Source: Sesamum alatum
Taxonomy: Eukaryota > Streptophyta > Magnoliopsida > Lamiales > Pedaliaceae
Assembly: GCA_034509735.1 (NCBI GenBank)
Contig: JACGWO010000012.1
Coordinates: forward strand, 23,713,188-23,777,187
Direction of reading: 5' to 3'
Length of the DNA: 64,000 bases
The translations under genes were made by a program, and so were the position numbers. The notes beneath the pieces are model-generated. The model had not been told where the DNA came from and did not search any database. It saw only the letters and a program-made list of their open reading frames with translations. How positions within the stretch are numbered: the first letter of the stretch is position 1; every line of letters begins with the position of its first letter. Positions 43,160 to 54,453 of the stretch are shown here, piece by piece.

Positions 43160-45780
43160 ATGGCTTATGCTGCTGTTGTTTCTCTTGCTCAAACACTAGA
43201 CCAGATATTGAATCATCATCATCAATATTGTTCTAATATTCCTCTAATTTGTGAGGAGCAACTGTTTGAATCTCTCCGAGAAAAGTTAAGCTTCTTGCAA
43301 GCTTTTCTGGAGGATTATGCCCAGATTGGTGGAGAAACAGTTGAAGGATTGGAAGGAAGAATGAGGGACGTGGCGTATCGAGCAGAAGATCTCATTGAAT
43401 CCCACGTTTCAGATCATATTAGCTCAGCAGATGATTTCTGTGGAGTTGGGGAGGGTCTTGAGCTCCAAAATTTTGAGAACAAAGCGGACAACTTGCAGAT
43501 GGTGATGGAAGAGATCGATTCAATCGGTGAACAAGTGATGAGAATCCAAAAGAGCTGCAGAGTTGAAGATCTGCAATACAGCAACACTTCAGCTCCTGTT
43601 TTGTCAGGAGGCGTACCAAATGATGGGAACAAGATGGTGGGATTTGACGACGACCTCTTGGAGTTAAAAGCTCGGCTCTGTTGAGAATCGTTTAAACTTC
43701 AAATCATTTCAATTGTAGGAATGGGTGGTATTGGTAAGACTACTTTGGCTATAAATATTTTCAATGATTCACTTGTTGCTTATCATTTTCATACTCGTGT
43801 GTGGATAACTGTATCTCAAAATTATCATCTACGAGAAGTCCTTCTAGCCCTTGTTGCTTCTTTGACTGATCAGAAAACTTTGGATTTAAGTAAAAAGAAG
43901 GATGAAAAACTAGCAGAGCATGTATACAAAAATTTAAAGGGCAGGACTTATTTTATTGTAATGGATGATATGTGGAGTACAAAAACTTGGGATGACGTGA
44001 GGAAATTTTTTTCGGATGACAACAATGGAAGTAGGGTCTTGATAACCACCAGGCTATCGGACGTGGCTGTGTATGCATCTTCGAGCCCACTTCATCACAT
44101 GCACTTCTTAAGTGAGGAGTGGAGCTGGAATCTGCTTAGACATAAGGTGCTTGAACAACAAAATTGCCCACCGGAATTGGAGAGAATTGGCAGAACCATT
44201 GCAAAAAGTTGTGGTGGACTTCCCCTTGCAATTGCTGTGGTTTCTGGAATTCTTGCAAAGGTGGACAGGACCCAATATCACTGGGAGAAGATTGTAGAAA
44301 ATATAAGCGCAATTGTGGCAACAAATGATGGACACTTCTCAAAGATATTGACTTTGAGTTATAATCGTCTACCATGTCATCTAAAAGCATGTTTCCTCTA
44401 CATGGGAGGTTTCCTAGAGGATTATAGAATTCCAGTCTCCAAGCTCACCAAGTTATGGATAGTTGAGGGATTTCTAAAATCGAGTGGGCCTAAAAGCATA
44501 GAAGAATTTGCAGAGGAGTGTTTGAAAGATCTTGTTAAAAGAAATCTTGTTTTGATCATTAAAAAGAGATCCAATGGAAAAATTAGATTTTGTGGCTTAC
44601 ATGATCTCGTGAGGGACTTGTGCATACGAAAAGCTTGAAAGGAGGAATTTCTTCATGTGACCAACAATTGTGCAAGCAGCATCTAAAATCAGCGTCGTCT
44701 GAGTATTCATTCAAAAATTTCTGATGAATTTGTGGATAAATGTGCCTCTACCTCGCCTATCCATTCTATTTTATATTTCTCCAAGTACAGACTTGCATCA
44801 TTATCCTTTCTACGAGGCTATAGACTACTAAGGGTACTGGATTTATTCCAAACATTAGTAATTTTCATACCACCTGAAATAACACAATTGTTTCATCTCA
44901 GATTTTTGGCTCTCGCCCTCAACAACTACGAACCTAGTGGCAGACTCATGGTCCCTCCATCAATATCAAACCTTCAGAGTCTTCAGACCTTAATGATACG
45001 TGTATACGGATGGGAAAGAGGTAATAACATATTACTTCTACAAATTGAGATGTGGGAAATGCCACAGTTAAGGCATCTTATCTTTTTCCACGGAAGCAGG
45101 TTACCCACTCCTTTGGCTGTTGCACCAAGTGGTAGGCAAGTTCTAGAAAACCTGCAAACATTCTGTGTGGACAACTTCAGATTCACAAGCAATGTCATTG
45201 AAAGGTTTCCCAACTTAAAGAAGTTGAAGGTTTACTATGCTGATGCGTCTGGAAGAGCGGGGGCGAAGTATTGCCTCAAAAATCTCGTCCATCTGTGCCA
45301 ACTTGAGACTCTGAATCTCATGTTTTATTCGATGTATGGAGCAAATCCTTTGCCTTCGAGCTTTGCTTTCCCACCCAATCTTAAGAAGTTAACTCTAAGT
45401 GGATGTGACATTCCCTGGCGACGTATGGTGATTATTCGTTCGTGCCTAATCTTGAAGTACTCAAATTAAGAGACAGAACCCTTATAGGGGAAGAGTGGGA
45501 ATGCAGTGAAGGGGAGTTCCCAAGGCTAAAATTCTTGCTAATGGATTGGTTGTATCTCAAATGTTGGCGAGTAGAATGCACTCACTTCCCACGCCTTGAG
45601 CGCCTGATCATCAAACATTGCTGGCAACTAGAGGGAATCCCTTGCGACATACCAACTCTTCAGTTGATTGAGGTAGGCCCAACCATTAGCAAATCTGCAG
45701 CTGATTCGGCAGTATTGATACAAGAAGTACAAAGAAGTCTGGGAAACGATCTTCTTCAAGTTCATATACGTTCTAGTTAA
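43160..45780 (+). pseudogene. R1-type CC-NB-ARC-LRR (NLR) pseudogene
   Basis: Aligned by eye with the two intact paralogues downstream, this copy keeps the whole NLR plan (MAYAAVVSL start, P-loop GMGGIGKTT, kinase-2 FIVMDDMWS, CGGLPLA, CFLYMGG, CGLHDLVRDLC, LRRs) but is broken in at least five places. There is a TGA at 43682-43684 where paralogues have GGA; a TGA at 44636-44638 where they have CGA; a TAA at 44684-44686 where they have CAA or CGG; a one-base deletion near 45440 that shifts frame in the last LRRs; and a 69-bp in-frame loss in the CC region near 43460 between short TCTT repeats. A product ending at the first stop would be an isolated CC domain of 174 aa. Upstream and downstream flanks are also homologous to those of the intact genes. 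Confidence 0.93.
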
Positions 45781-45933
45781 GACAAGAAGAATATTAAATC
45801 AATAACTTGTATGTATCTTCCGATTGCTTATATTATTTTTTTCCTCTCTTACGTAGTGAACGAGGTTTTCCCTTAATTCTATAAGGCCATGGAACGGCAT
45901 GAAGGATATTTAGCTTTACAACAACATAAAGTG

Positions 45934-46890
45934 GGGAGGATCACGCTTTTGGTTCCTCTATAATACTAGTGAAATATTTTTGGCCCCCACTTCATTCACG
46001 AGTTACATTTTTTGTCCCAATTAAATACATTTTTGAATATTTTTGGCCCATTTGTCATGTTTCCATTAGAAGTTAATGGAAAACGCAACGTGCGGCGCAC
46101 GTGAGGTTGAATTTTGGGGGAAAAATTGTTGCAAATTTGGCGCCCAAATTGGTTGCTTTGCACAATAAAACACTTTTGACACCAATTACCCCCATTTTTT
46201 TTTCTCTCTCATAATTAACAACTCCATCACTCCTCACTTTCATAATCTGACCGATTTTCTTTTTTTTGTTCAATTACTTCAAAATCAGATTTCTAGTTAT
46301 GAGTAGAAGCTATTAAATGATTCACCAAACTCATCCAATTCAAGATATGGAAAAAGAACCAAACAAGAATGTTTTTTGCCAAATAAGCACTATTTTGCAT
46401 ATGTGAGTTTGAGCTACGAGTAATGACGTCGTGAACGGAAAATAACCCTGGAAGGAGGTTTCTTGCATGCCCAAATTATGGGATACGGATTCTTTTTTTG
46501 AAATTTCTAGATTTTTATTTTTAATTTTGGATCAATTATGTTCTTGCACATGATTGGTTGAAGAAAATAACCCTATTCATGTGCATTACTAGGGTTATTT
46601 TTTTACAACAAATCATTATGAGAAAGAAAAACAATGGGCTAATTGGTGCCAAAAGTACTTTATTGTGAAGAACAACCAATTTGGGCGCCAAATTACAACA
46701 ATTTTCCATCTAAATTCAGCCTCACGTGCGCCGCACGTGTGTTTTTCGTTAACTTCTAACGGAGACTTGATGGATGGACCAAAAGTGTTCAAAAATATAT
46801 CTAATTGGGACAAAAAATGTAACTCGTGAGTGAAGAGAAGCCAAAAGTATTTTAGTGATACTGTGAAGGGCCCAAAAGTGTAATTCTCCC
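45934..46890. mobile_element. Mutator-like element with long TIRs
   Basis: Ends GGGAGGATCACGC... and ...GTGTAATTCTCCC are part of inverted arms of about 250-280 bp (both contain acgtgcggcgcacgtg-like palindromes and ttttggcccc/ccaaaag phrases). Flanked by ACATAAAGTG and ACATATAGTG, a 10-bp duplication with one difference. The core has no recognisable coding sequence. It lies 150 bp after the pseudogene, so it entered the duplicated NLR spacer. Confidence 0.88.
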
Positions 46891-47427
46891 ACATATAGTG
46901 ATAGCTACATCTAACATGCATGTAGTCTTCAAGAATAATCTTCACCTAACTTTGGGGGACCAAAAAAGATAATGTATAAGGGTCATATGCACTTTTCTGG
47001 CTATTTTAATTATTTTTAACTATTTTTGTCCTCAATATGCAAATTTATTATCACAGGACAGAATTGTCAAAATAAATTTGTAAAGAATAATTTGCTTTTG
47101 AATAATATATAGAAACAATTTTTTGGTTTTGATAATAAAAAATAATTTAGGTTATTTGAAGGTTTTAGGTTAAATATGACATTGGTTTATTTCCCAATTT
47201 CTCTTCTTATTAATTGGAACAAGTATTTATCAATTTCGAGTATGTAAAATTACTAGATAATGTAGTATTATTTAAAATCTTAAAAAATAGAAAAAAATAT
47301 GAAGGAACTACCCATACTTTTTTATTTTGTGACTTTCATGGCGTCGAATCTAACCAAAATATTTTTCACATAAAAACTTGTAAAAATAGTGAGTAGGGTC
47401 GAGTTCACAAGATTGCCACCGCCAACA
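46891..47427. other. Intergenic AT-rich DNA
   Basis: Spacer between two transposons in the NLR cluster; nothing recognisable. Confidence 0.4.
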
Positions 47428-47870
47428 CACTATAAGAAAATAGAAGATTAGCGATAAAAAAATCAAGCGATAATTTTAATATTATTACTAATTATATATA
47501 TTTAGTGACAAGAATGTTTATTTTATCACAATAATGATTTTTATGATTTTAATAATTACTATTATTTTGTAAAAAATATTATTAGTAAAAAAAAATTTGC
47601 ACAAAGTTGTCACTAAATACAATTAGTGACTCATGTATAGTGCCGACCTAGTGACAATAAATAATTGTTATCACTATATTGTGTTGTCACTAAGTTGTCA
47701 CTATAGATGTGTCACTAATTGTATTTAGTGACAATTTTATACACAATTTCTGTCACTAATAATTATATAGTGACAAGATAAAAAATATTGTCACTTAATA
47801 CATATTTTTAGTGATAACTTTTAAATTATCATTTGATATTTTATCACTAATATCATATTTTCTTGTAGTG
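47428..47870. mobile_element. CACTA-type MITE
   Basis: Left end CACTATAAGAAAA and right end the complement of CACTACAAGAAAA, the classic CACTA (En/Spm) terminus, with a 3-bp ACA duplication on each side (47425-47427, 47871-47873). The interior is a series of short subterminal motifs tagtgaca/tgtcacta in both directions, as expected for transposase-binding repeats. 443 bp and non-coding. Confidence 0.92.
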
Positions 47871-48982
47871 ACACCAGCTCTTCAAACTCCCACACAAAAT
47901 CGCCCCTCATCAGATATCCCTACTTGCAAATAAAAACTCACAGCTCAAACAAATCACTTCTACTTTCCCAACTGGATTCATGACTGGGTGCCAACAGTGG
48001 AAGAATCAACAACGGAACAAGCATTAAAAAAAAAAAAATCGGTGCGAAATTGATTTGCAATGTATTTTTGCAATGAAAAATTTTCCATTGCTAATAGGTA
48101 ACACTGCTATTGCACAAATTTTTTGGTCGAGGCAAATTTTTGCCACGGCTTCAGATCTGTTGCAATATTCTGTTGCAAATTGCCTTGCTAAAATCTTTGA
48201 TCTTTTCCTATAATTTTGCAACGAGTTCTGCGACGGAAATCTTGAATCATACATTTTCAACATACCGATGCAACAATGGTGCTAATATCACTGAAGTTAG
48301 AAAAAGAAACACAAAAAGTGTTTAGTTTTTTTCACTCATTAACGACTACTTTAAATTATTTGAAGATTATAATGCGATGGAAAATAATATTTTGTTATAA
48401 TTATACCTTTTTGGTTGTATATGTATCAATTACACTTACTTGTCTGTACAAGTAAAAAAATATGACAAGTACTTGGATAACTCATAACTATTTGAAACCA
48501 TAATAAATTATGAACATTAAATCTGAAAAAAGTACTTACATTCACATCATATAATAATAGTAATTTTTAGTGTATATACAAATCCCTTTTGAGCGGTAAA
48601 ATTCAAGTTAATTAAAAATTTAATTTTCCGCAATGCTATATTTGTTTATCATATCTAAAAATACATTTGATCGGTTCATCGAACAAAATATTTTTTTCTA
48701 ACTGAAACTTTTGCGTTTAAGAATCTTTACTTGAAACTTTTATTTTATATTAATTTGTTATTAAAATTTTAAAAGTAATACTAATATAATGTTTTTGGGG
48801 ATTCTATTGGCAATAAGTACAATAAGAAAGAAGAAAAAGAAAAATAATTATATCAAACCAAGCAAATAATGAGAGCATTTCAAATTTAAAAGTCATTAGC
48901 AAATAAGAGAAAAACAATATATATAACCACGACTTTAAATAACTAATTTAGAGTAATAATTACAGAGTTGAATTTTAAATAA
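47871..48982. other. Intergenic AT-rich DNA
   Basis: Contains a stretch (48030-48260) rich in ttgcaa/ttgcaat motifs in both orientations, possibly another repeat remnant. No gene is supported. Confidence 0.4.
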
Positions 48983-49464
48983 GGCTTAAATGGTCCTGTA
49001 TCTTTTGCATTTGATGTTTTAGTCCTTTATATTTCTAGGTTATCAAATAGGTCCTGTAACTTTTTAATTTTTCGCGATTTTGGTCCTTCAATTACCGGAG
49101 TTTGCAAATGTTACCAGAATTTTCTTTTTTTAATTTGGGGCTTTTGTTCCCATTGGTCAAATTACTGCCAGCATGTCACCAAATTTTCGTCCTATATCTT
49201 TTATATTTTGGTGTCTTAGTCTTTTATCTTTCTAGTGTAGCAAATAGGTCATGTAACTTATAATTTTTTGCGATTTTGGTCCATTAAATTGACCAATGGG
49301 AACAAAAACCCCATATTTTAAAAAAATTTCGGCAATATTTGCAAACTCTAGCGACTCAAGGACCAAAATTGCGAAGAATTAAAAAATTACAGGACCTATT
49401 TGCTACCCTAGAAAAATAAAGAACTGAAATGCCAAAATGCAAAAGATAAAATTATATTTAATCC
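48983..49464. mobile_element. Inverted-repeat element with perfect 10-bp TSD
   Basis: Starts GGCTTAAATGGTCCTGTA and ends ATATTTAATCC; the arms are complementary over roughly 200 bp (gatgttttagtcctttat against aaagaactgaaatgcc, and so on). A perfect 10-bp direct repeat TTTTAAATAA lies at 48973-48982 and 49465-49474. It encodes no protein. It lies about 350 bp upstream of the first intact NLR. Confidence 0.88.
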
Positions 49465-49649
49465 TTTTAAATAATAAATCAAGCTTTAATCAATTTACGT
49501 AGTTAATTGTGTTTTTATGTTTTGAATATTTATTTTGTTAAATTTATAACTAAGAGGTCCTAAAAATGAAAATATATAATGGTTGGGATATATATTTTTT
49601 AAGATAATAGGAAAGATGTTTGGAAAATAGGAAAGATCCTTAATTATGA

Positions 49650-49816
49650 TGATAGCGATTCAGCAACCACTACATTGACTTACATGTTCTTCCATGTCAA
49701 ATCTTACAACATTTGTCCTATGAAGATTCTACATCTGATGTTCATTCACTAGTAAACAGCTTCAAAGATTATCACACTGAGTTGTTTGTCTGAGTTTTAA
49801 CAGAAGATAAGATCAA
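49650..49816 (+). promoter_or_regulatory. Conserved upstream module of the NLR cluster
   Basis: The block gattcagcaaccactac, tgacttacatgttcttcca, aaacagcttcaaagatta ending at the start codon recurs upstream of the pseudogene (about 42915-43159) and of the second intact gene (about 55520-55648). It was duplicated with the genes and should hold the leader and core promoter. Function is inferred from position and conservation. Confidence 0.55.
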
Positions 49817-52486
49817 ATGGCTTATGCTGCTCTTGTTTCTCTAACTCAAACACTAGACCAGATATTGAATTATCATCAATACTGTTCTATTCCTCTAATT
49901 TGTGAGCAGCAATTGTTTGACTCTCTCCGAGAAAAGTTGAGCTTCTTGCAAGCTTTTATGGAGGATTATGGCCAGATTGGTGGAGAAACAGTTGAAGGAT
50001 TGGAAGGAAGAATGAGGGACGTGGCGTATCGAGCAGAAGATCTCATTGAATCCCACGTTTCAGATCATATTAGCCCACAAGATGATCGGAATGGAGTTAA
50101 GAAGGGTCTTAAGCAATTGATTTCTGCAATCCGAAAGGCAGCTTCTTCACTAAATTCTTGCAAGAGGTACATGGATCTTGAGCTCCAAAGTTCTGAGAAG
50201 AAAGAGGTCGACTTGCAGATGTTGATGGAAGAAATCGATTCGATTGTTGAACAAGTGATGAGCATCCGAAACACCTCCAGAGTTGAAGATTTGCAAGGCA
50301 GTTACACTTCAGCTCCGGCTTCATCAGGGGGCGCACCAAATGATGGGAACAAGATGGTGGGATTTGACGAGGACCTCTTGGAGTTAAAAGCTCGACTCTG
50401 TGGAGAGTCATTGAATCTCCAGATTATTTCAATTGTGGGAATGGGCGGTATTGGTAAGACTACTTTGGCTCGAAATATTTTCAATGATTCACTTATTGCG
50501 TATCATTTTCATATTCGTGTGTGGGTAACTGTATCTCAAGATTATCATCTACGAGAAGTTCTTCTTGCTCTTGTTGCTACTTTGACCGATCAGAAAACTG
50601 TGGATTTAAGTTACAAGACGGATGAAGAACTAGCAGAGTGTGTATACAAAAGTTTAAAGGGTAGGACTTATCTCATTGTAATGGATGATATGTGGAGTGC
50701 AACAACTTGGGATAACGTGAGGAGATTTTTCCCGGATGACAACAATGGAAGTCGGGTCTTGATAACCACTAGGCTATCAGATGTGGCTATGTATGCATCT
50801 TCTAGCCCACTTCATCAGATGGGCTTTTTAGATGAGGAGTGGAGCTGGAATCTACTTCGAGACAAGGTGTTTGAACAACAAAGTTGCGCACCAGAATTGG
50901 AGAGAATTGGAAGAATGATTGCTAAAAGTTGTGGTGGCCTTCCTCTTGCAATTGCTGTGGCTGCAGGAATTCTCAGGAAGGCGGATAGGATCCAACATCG
51001 TTGGCAGAAAATTGCTAGAAACATTAGTTTAGCCATGGCAACAAATGATAATCAATTCTCAAAGATATTCACTTTGAGTTATGACCATTTACCATGTCAT
51101 CTAAAAGCATGTTTCTTGTATATGGGAGGTTTTCCAGAAGACTATAATATTCCAGTCTCCAAGCTCACCAAGTTGTGGGTAGCTGAGGGATTTTTGAAAC
51201 CGAATGGGCCTAAAAGCTTAGAAGAATTAGCGGAGGAGTATCTGGAAGATCTTGTTAAAAGAAATCTTGTTCTGATCATTAAAACGAGATCCAATGGCAA
51301 AATTAGATTCTGTGGGTTACATGATCTCTTGAGGGACTTGTGCATAGAAAAGGCTCGAAAAGAGGAATTTCTTCATGTCGCTAACTCTTCAGAAGTAGGC
51401 ATCCGGAACCAGCGTCGTCTGAGTATTCATTTTGGCATTTCTAATAAATTTGTGGATAAATGTGCCTATGCCTCGCCTATTCGTTCTATGTTGTTTTTTC
51501 GCAGCTATGTTGAATCATTATCCTTTCGACGGGGCTATAAACTGCTAAGGGTACTGGATTTATTAGAAATTTCCTTACTCTTTACGCCACTTGAAATAAC
51601 ACAATTGTTCCATCTGAGATTTCTTGCTTTCAGTGGCAGACTCAGTGTCCCTCCATCAATATTAAAACTTCAGAATCTTCAGACCTTAATGATCCGTGTA
51701 TACAAAAGGGAAAGAGGTGATAGTATATTACCTCTACTTCATGAGATGTGGGAAATGCCACAATTAAGGCATCTTATCCTTTCCGGAATAAGTTCACCCA
51801 CGCCTTTGGCTGCTGCACCAAGTGGTGGGCAAGTTCTAGAAAATCTGCAAACACTCCGTGTGCAAAACTTTAGATTAACAAGTAATGCCGTTGAAATGAT
51901 TCCGAACTTAAAGAAGTTGAGTCTTTACTATTATGACGTGTTCAGAGCAGCATGGGCAGAGTATTGCCTCAGCAATCTGGTTCATCTGTGCCAACTTGAG
52001 ACCTTGAGTCTCATGTTTAGGCTTGCTGACTTCAAAGTGAATCCTTTCCCCGCGTTTGCTTTACCAACCACGCTTCAAAAGTTAACTCTAACGGATTGCG
52101 CACTTCCTTGGCAAGATATGGCAGTCATTCGTTCACTGCCGAATCTTGAAGTACTCAAATTAAGAGAGGGTTCCTTTATAGGGGAAGAGTGGGAATGTAG
52201 TGAAGGGGAATTCCCAAGACTGAAATTCTTGCTAATGGAGTGGTTGAGTCTCAAATATTGGCAAGTAGAAAACAGTCACTTCCCATGCCTTGAGCGTCTA
52301 ATCATCAAACGTTGCTGGCGACTAGTCGAAATCCCTGGTGAGATTGGAGACATACCAACTCTTGAGTTGATTGAAGTAACTATAGGCCTAGGAAGAAAGT
52401 CTGCAGCTGATTCAGCAGTTTTGATACAAGAAGAACAAAGAAGACTGGGAAATGATGTCCTTCAAGTTCGTATCAATTCTAGGTAA
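49817..52486 (+). CDS. CC-NB-ARC-LRR immune receptor, late-blight R1-like (889 aa)
   Basis: Intracellular NLR predicted to sense pathogen effectors and trigger cell-death immunity; the ligand is unknown. Single uninterrupted exon. Domains in order: Rx/R1-type coiled-coil (1 to about 160, with VAYRAEDLIESHVSDHI at the EDVID-like position), NB-ARC with P-loop GMGGIGKTT (208-216), RNBS-A VWVTVSQDYH, kinase-2 LIVMDDMW (286-293), RNBS-B GSRVLITTR, CGGLPLA (372-378), RNBS-D CFLYMGGFPEDY, and the MHD position reading CGLHD (499-503). Irregular leucine-rich repeats run from about 576 to the end, closing with LIQEEQRRLGNDVLQVRINS. All ATPase motifs are intact, so it should be functional. It shares flanking DNA with its two neighbours (tandem duplication). 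LHD for MHD is common in this subfamily. Confidence 0.95.
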   Translation: MAYAALVSLTQTLDQILNYHQYCSIPLICEQQLFDSLREKLSFLQAFMEDYGQIGGETVEGLEGRMRDVAYRAEDLIESHVSDHISPQDDRNGVKKGLKQLISAIRKAASSLNSCKRYMDLELQSSEKKEVDLQMLMEEIDSIVEQVMSIRNTSRVEDLQGSYTSAPASSGGAPNDGNKMVGFDEDLLELKARLCGESLNLQIISIVGMGGIGKTTLARNIFNDSLIAYHFHIRVWVTVSQDYHLREVLLALVATLTDQKTVDLSYKTDEELAECVYKSLKGRTYLIVMDDMWSATTWDNVRRFFPDDNNGSRVLITTRLSDVAMYASSSPLHQMGFLDEEWSWNLLRDKVFEQQSCAPELERIGRMIAKSCGGLPLAIAVAAGILRKADRIQHRWQKIARNISLAMATNDNQFSKIFTLSYDHLPCHLKACFLYMGGFPEDYNIPVSKLTKLWVAEGFLKPNGPKSLEELAEEYLEDLVKRNLVLIIKTRSNGKIRFCGLHDLLRDLCIEKARKEEFLHVANSSEVGIRNQRRLSIHFGISNKFVDKCAYASPIRSMLFFRSYVESLSFRRGYKLLRVLDLLEISLLFTPLEITQLFHLRFLAFSGRLSVPPSILKLQNLQTLMIRVYKRERGDSILPLLHEMWEMPQLRHLILSGISSPTPLAAAPSGGQVLENLQTLRVQNFRLTSNAVEMIPNLKKLSLYYYDVFRAAWAEYCLSNLVHLCQLETLSLMFRLADFKVNPFPAFALPTTLQKLTLTDCALPWQDMAVIRSLPNLEVLKLREGSFIGEEWECSEGEFPRLKFLLMEWLSLKYWQVENSHFPCLERLIIKRCWRLVEIPGEIGDIPTLELIEVTIGLGRKSAADSAVLIQEEQRRLGNDVLQVRINSR

Positions 52487-52690
52487 TAGAACAACAACAT
52501 TCATGGCTTTTCTCTTTTGATTGCTTATATCATTTTCTCCTCTATTAGCCAAACATTTTCCCTTAGCCTTATATCCTCCCATGCCATGTAAGCAGTTCAT
52601 CTTTAAACCACGTAAGATTGTCTTGCTCTTATATTTGCTTCTCTTCTCGTCTTTGCTCAATTTTCAATTAAGTGTAAGCAAATTCTTAAG
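52487..52690 (+). other. Conserved 3' flank of the NLR genes
   Basis: The stretch with attgcttatatcattt, aacattttcccttagcc and ccatgccatgtaagcagttc is nearly repeated after the third NLR (about 58360-58520) and, more divergent, after the pseudogene (about 45815-45890). It is probably the shared 3' UTR. Confidence 0.6.
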
Positions 52691-53390
52691 AGGGTATTTG
52701 AATGGTGGATTTGGATTTGAAATAATGATCAAATTTGTCGATATTTGCAAAAAGTTAAATGAAAATCAATATTTATTATTGATTGACTTATTATTGATTT
52801 ATTGTAGGTTAAACAAATCTTTTTAGGATAAAATTACCTTTAAATGCATTTTGGGTCCTGCAAGTTAGGTCATTTTATATTTTCGTCCTTTAACTTTCCA
52901 GGATAGCATTTTAGTCCTGCATCTTTTTAATTTTCACAATTTCAGTCCTTTTGTTTACCGGAGTTCACCTCCAACGGCGAGAAGGGTGAACTCTAGCAAA
53001 AAAACATCTGAAATTATGAAAATTAAAAAGATGTAGGACCAAAATGCTACTCTAGAAAGTTAAAAGACCAAAATGCTAACAGAAATAGGCTAATAGGAAC
53101 AAAAGTGCCAATTTTAAAATGTCACGTAAGAGGCACATGCATTTTTCCAACGAGAAGGGTGAACTCCGGCGAAAAAAAGGACTAAAATCACGAAAATTAA
53201 AAATATACGGGACCAAATTGCTACCATGAAAAGTTAAGGACGAAAACGCCAAATGACCTAAGTTATGAGACTAAAAATGCATTTAAGCCTTAATGCATGT
53301 GATGAGGTATATTTTTACCATTATAAGGATAGTTTAGTTAGAAAAAATTTGTTTGACCTCAGGACAGGGGGTGTAATTATCCCAAAAAAA
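52690..53390. mobile_element. Nested inverted-repeat elements
   Basis: The outer pieces (52690-52835 and 53295-53390) match the right half of the family at 29929-30455, ending gggtgtaattatccc. Between them (about 52835-53295) lies a second palindromic element whose arms carry aaatgcattttgggtcctgc and its near complement, with gaagggtgaactc/gttcacc motifs in the middle. The inner element appears to have inserted into the outer one. Exact inner ends and target duplication are not clear. Confidence 0.6.
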
Positions 53391-54453
53391 TTAATTTGGC
53401 CACAATGCTACTTTTGTGCATGATATCTAAAAATATATTGATCAGTGAATCGAATAAATGGATTTTTCTTCAACTAAATAGCAACTAAAACAATACTACT
53501 ATATATATATTCTATTATATTAGCAATACTTTTATAGCTACAAAGGTCTGAAAATGAAAATATGAAAGAACCCTCTCCTTATATTTTTATAGTTAATTGT
53601 CTATTTAATTAAATATCTATATTATTATAATTTTTTTTTTGGCGTATCAATTTTTGAATACCCAAGTTTACCCTCCAATCATTTTTTTTCTTTAAAAAAA
53701 TTATTGGTCAGAAAAGTAAGTTTATTATTTTTTTCTCTCAACCTACTACTCCACATTTCTCTCACCTCACTCTATGTTTCTTTCTTCTTACAAACTTTTG
53801 TTTTTCTCATTCCTTCACAAATTTCTTTTTTCTTTTCATCTTACACAATTTTTTTTATATGCTCGCGAGGACCAATATAATACAATGATTGGAATATATA
53901 TATATATATATATATTGTGATAATAGGGGAAATTAAGATGTTTGGAAAATAGGAAAGACATTTAAAAATCAGAAATACTGTTCTTATTAATTTGCTAAAT
54001 TTAATAATTTAGAAAATTGTAACTTTAGTGGTGTAAATGTAGGAGGTGGTCTAGTCATGTGCAAATTAATTTTGGCAATTTGAGGAAAATTCTAGTTGAA
54101 AATTCATAAATTGGCCGAAAATATCAAATTAATGTGTTAAATACGTACTCAACACACATGCACTTTTTCAGTCAATTTATGAATTTTCGATCAAAATTAT
54201 CCTAAAATTATTAGATTTTTTTAATTACATTACCAAATTATCAAAATTAATTTCAATAGGATCAGGATTCCCATTTCTATACTTACATGACAAAAATTAT
54301 AAATGAGATTTCTTGGGATGACAACGATTTAACAACTACTACGCGTTCTCTTGCGCAGAATTTCAAATTCTTCGTTGTCAAGTCTCAAATTATTTGTTTT
54401 ATTAAGATACTTGATCAGATGTAGTTGTCCAAAAACCATAGAATACTTATGCG
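53391..54453. other. Intergenic DNA including an older NLR upstream module
   Basis: AT-rich spacer with TA microsatellites (53507-53518, 53898-53914). From about 54301 to 54453 it is homologous to 63835-63990 (gacaacgatttaac, gcgcagaatttcaaattctt, gtagttgtccaaaaaccata), the distal part of the NLR upstream module. Confidence 0.5.

Noticed and set aside
43082..43684. Upstream start at 43082 for the pseudogene
   Set aside because: Paralogues begin at the MAYAA methionine (43160 here); the extra 26 residues come from the leader.
44108..44390. Antisense frames across the NLR genes
   Set aside because: Mirror frames of a conserved coding region, recurring in all paralogues at equivalent sites.
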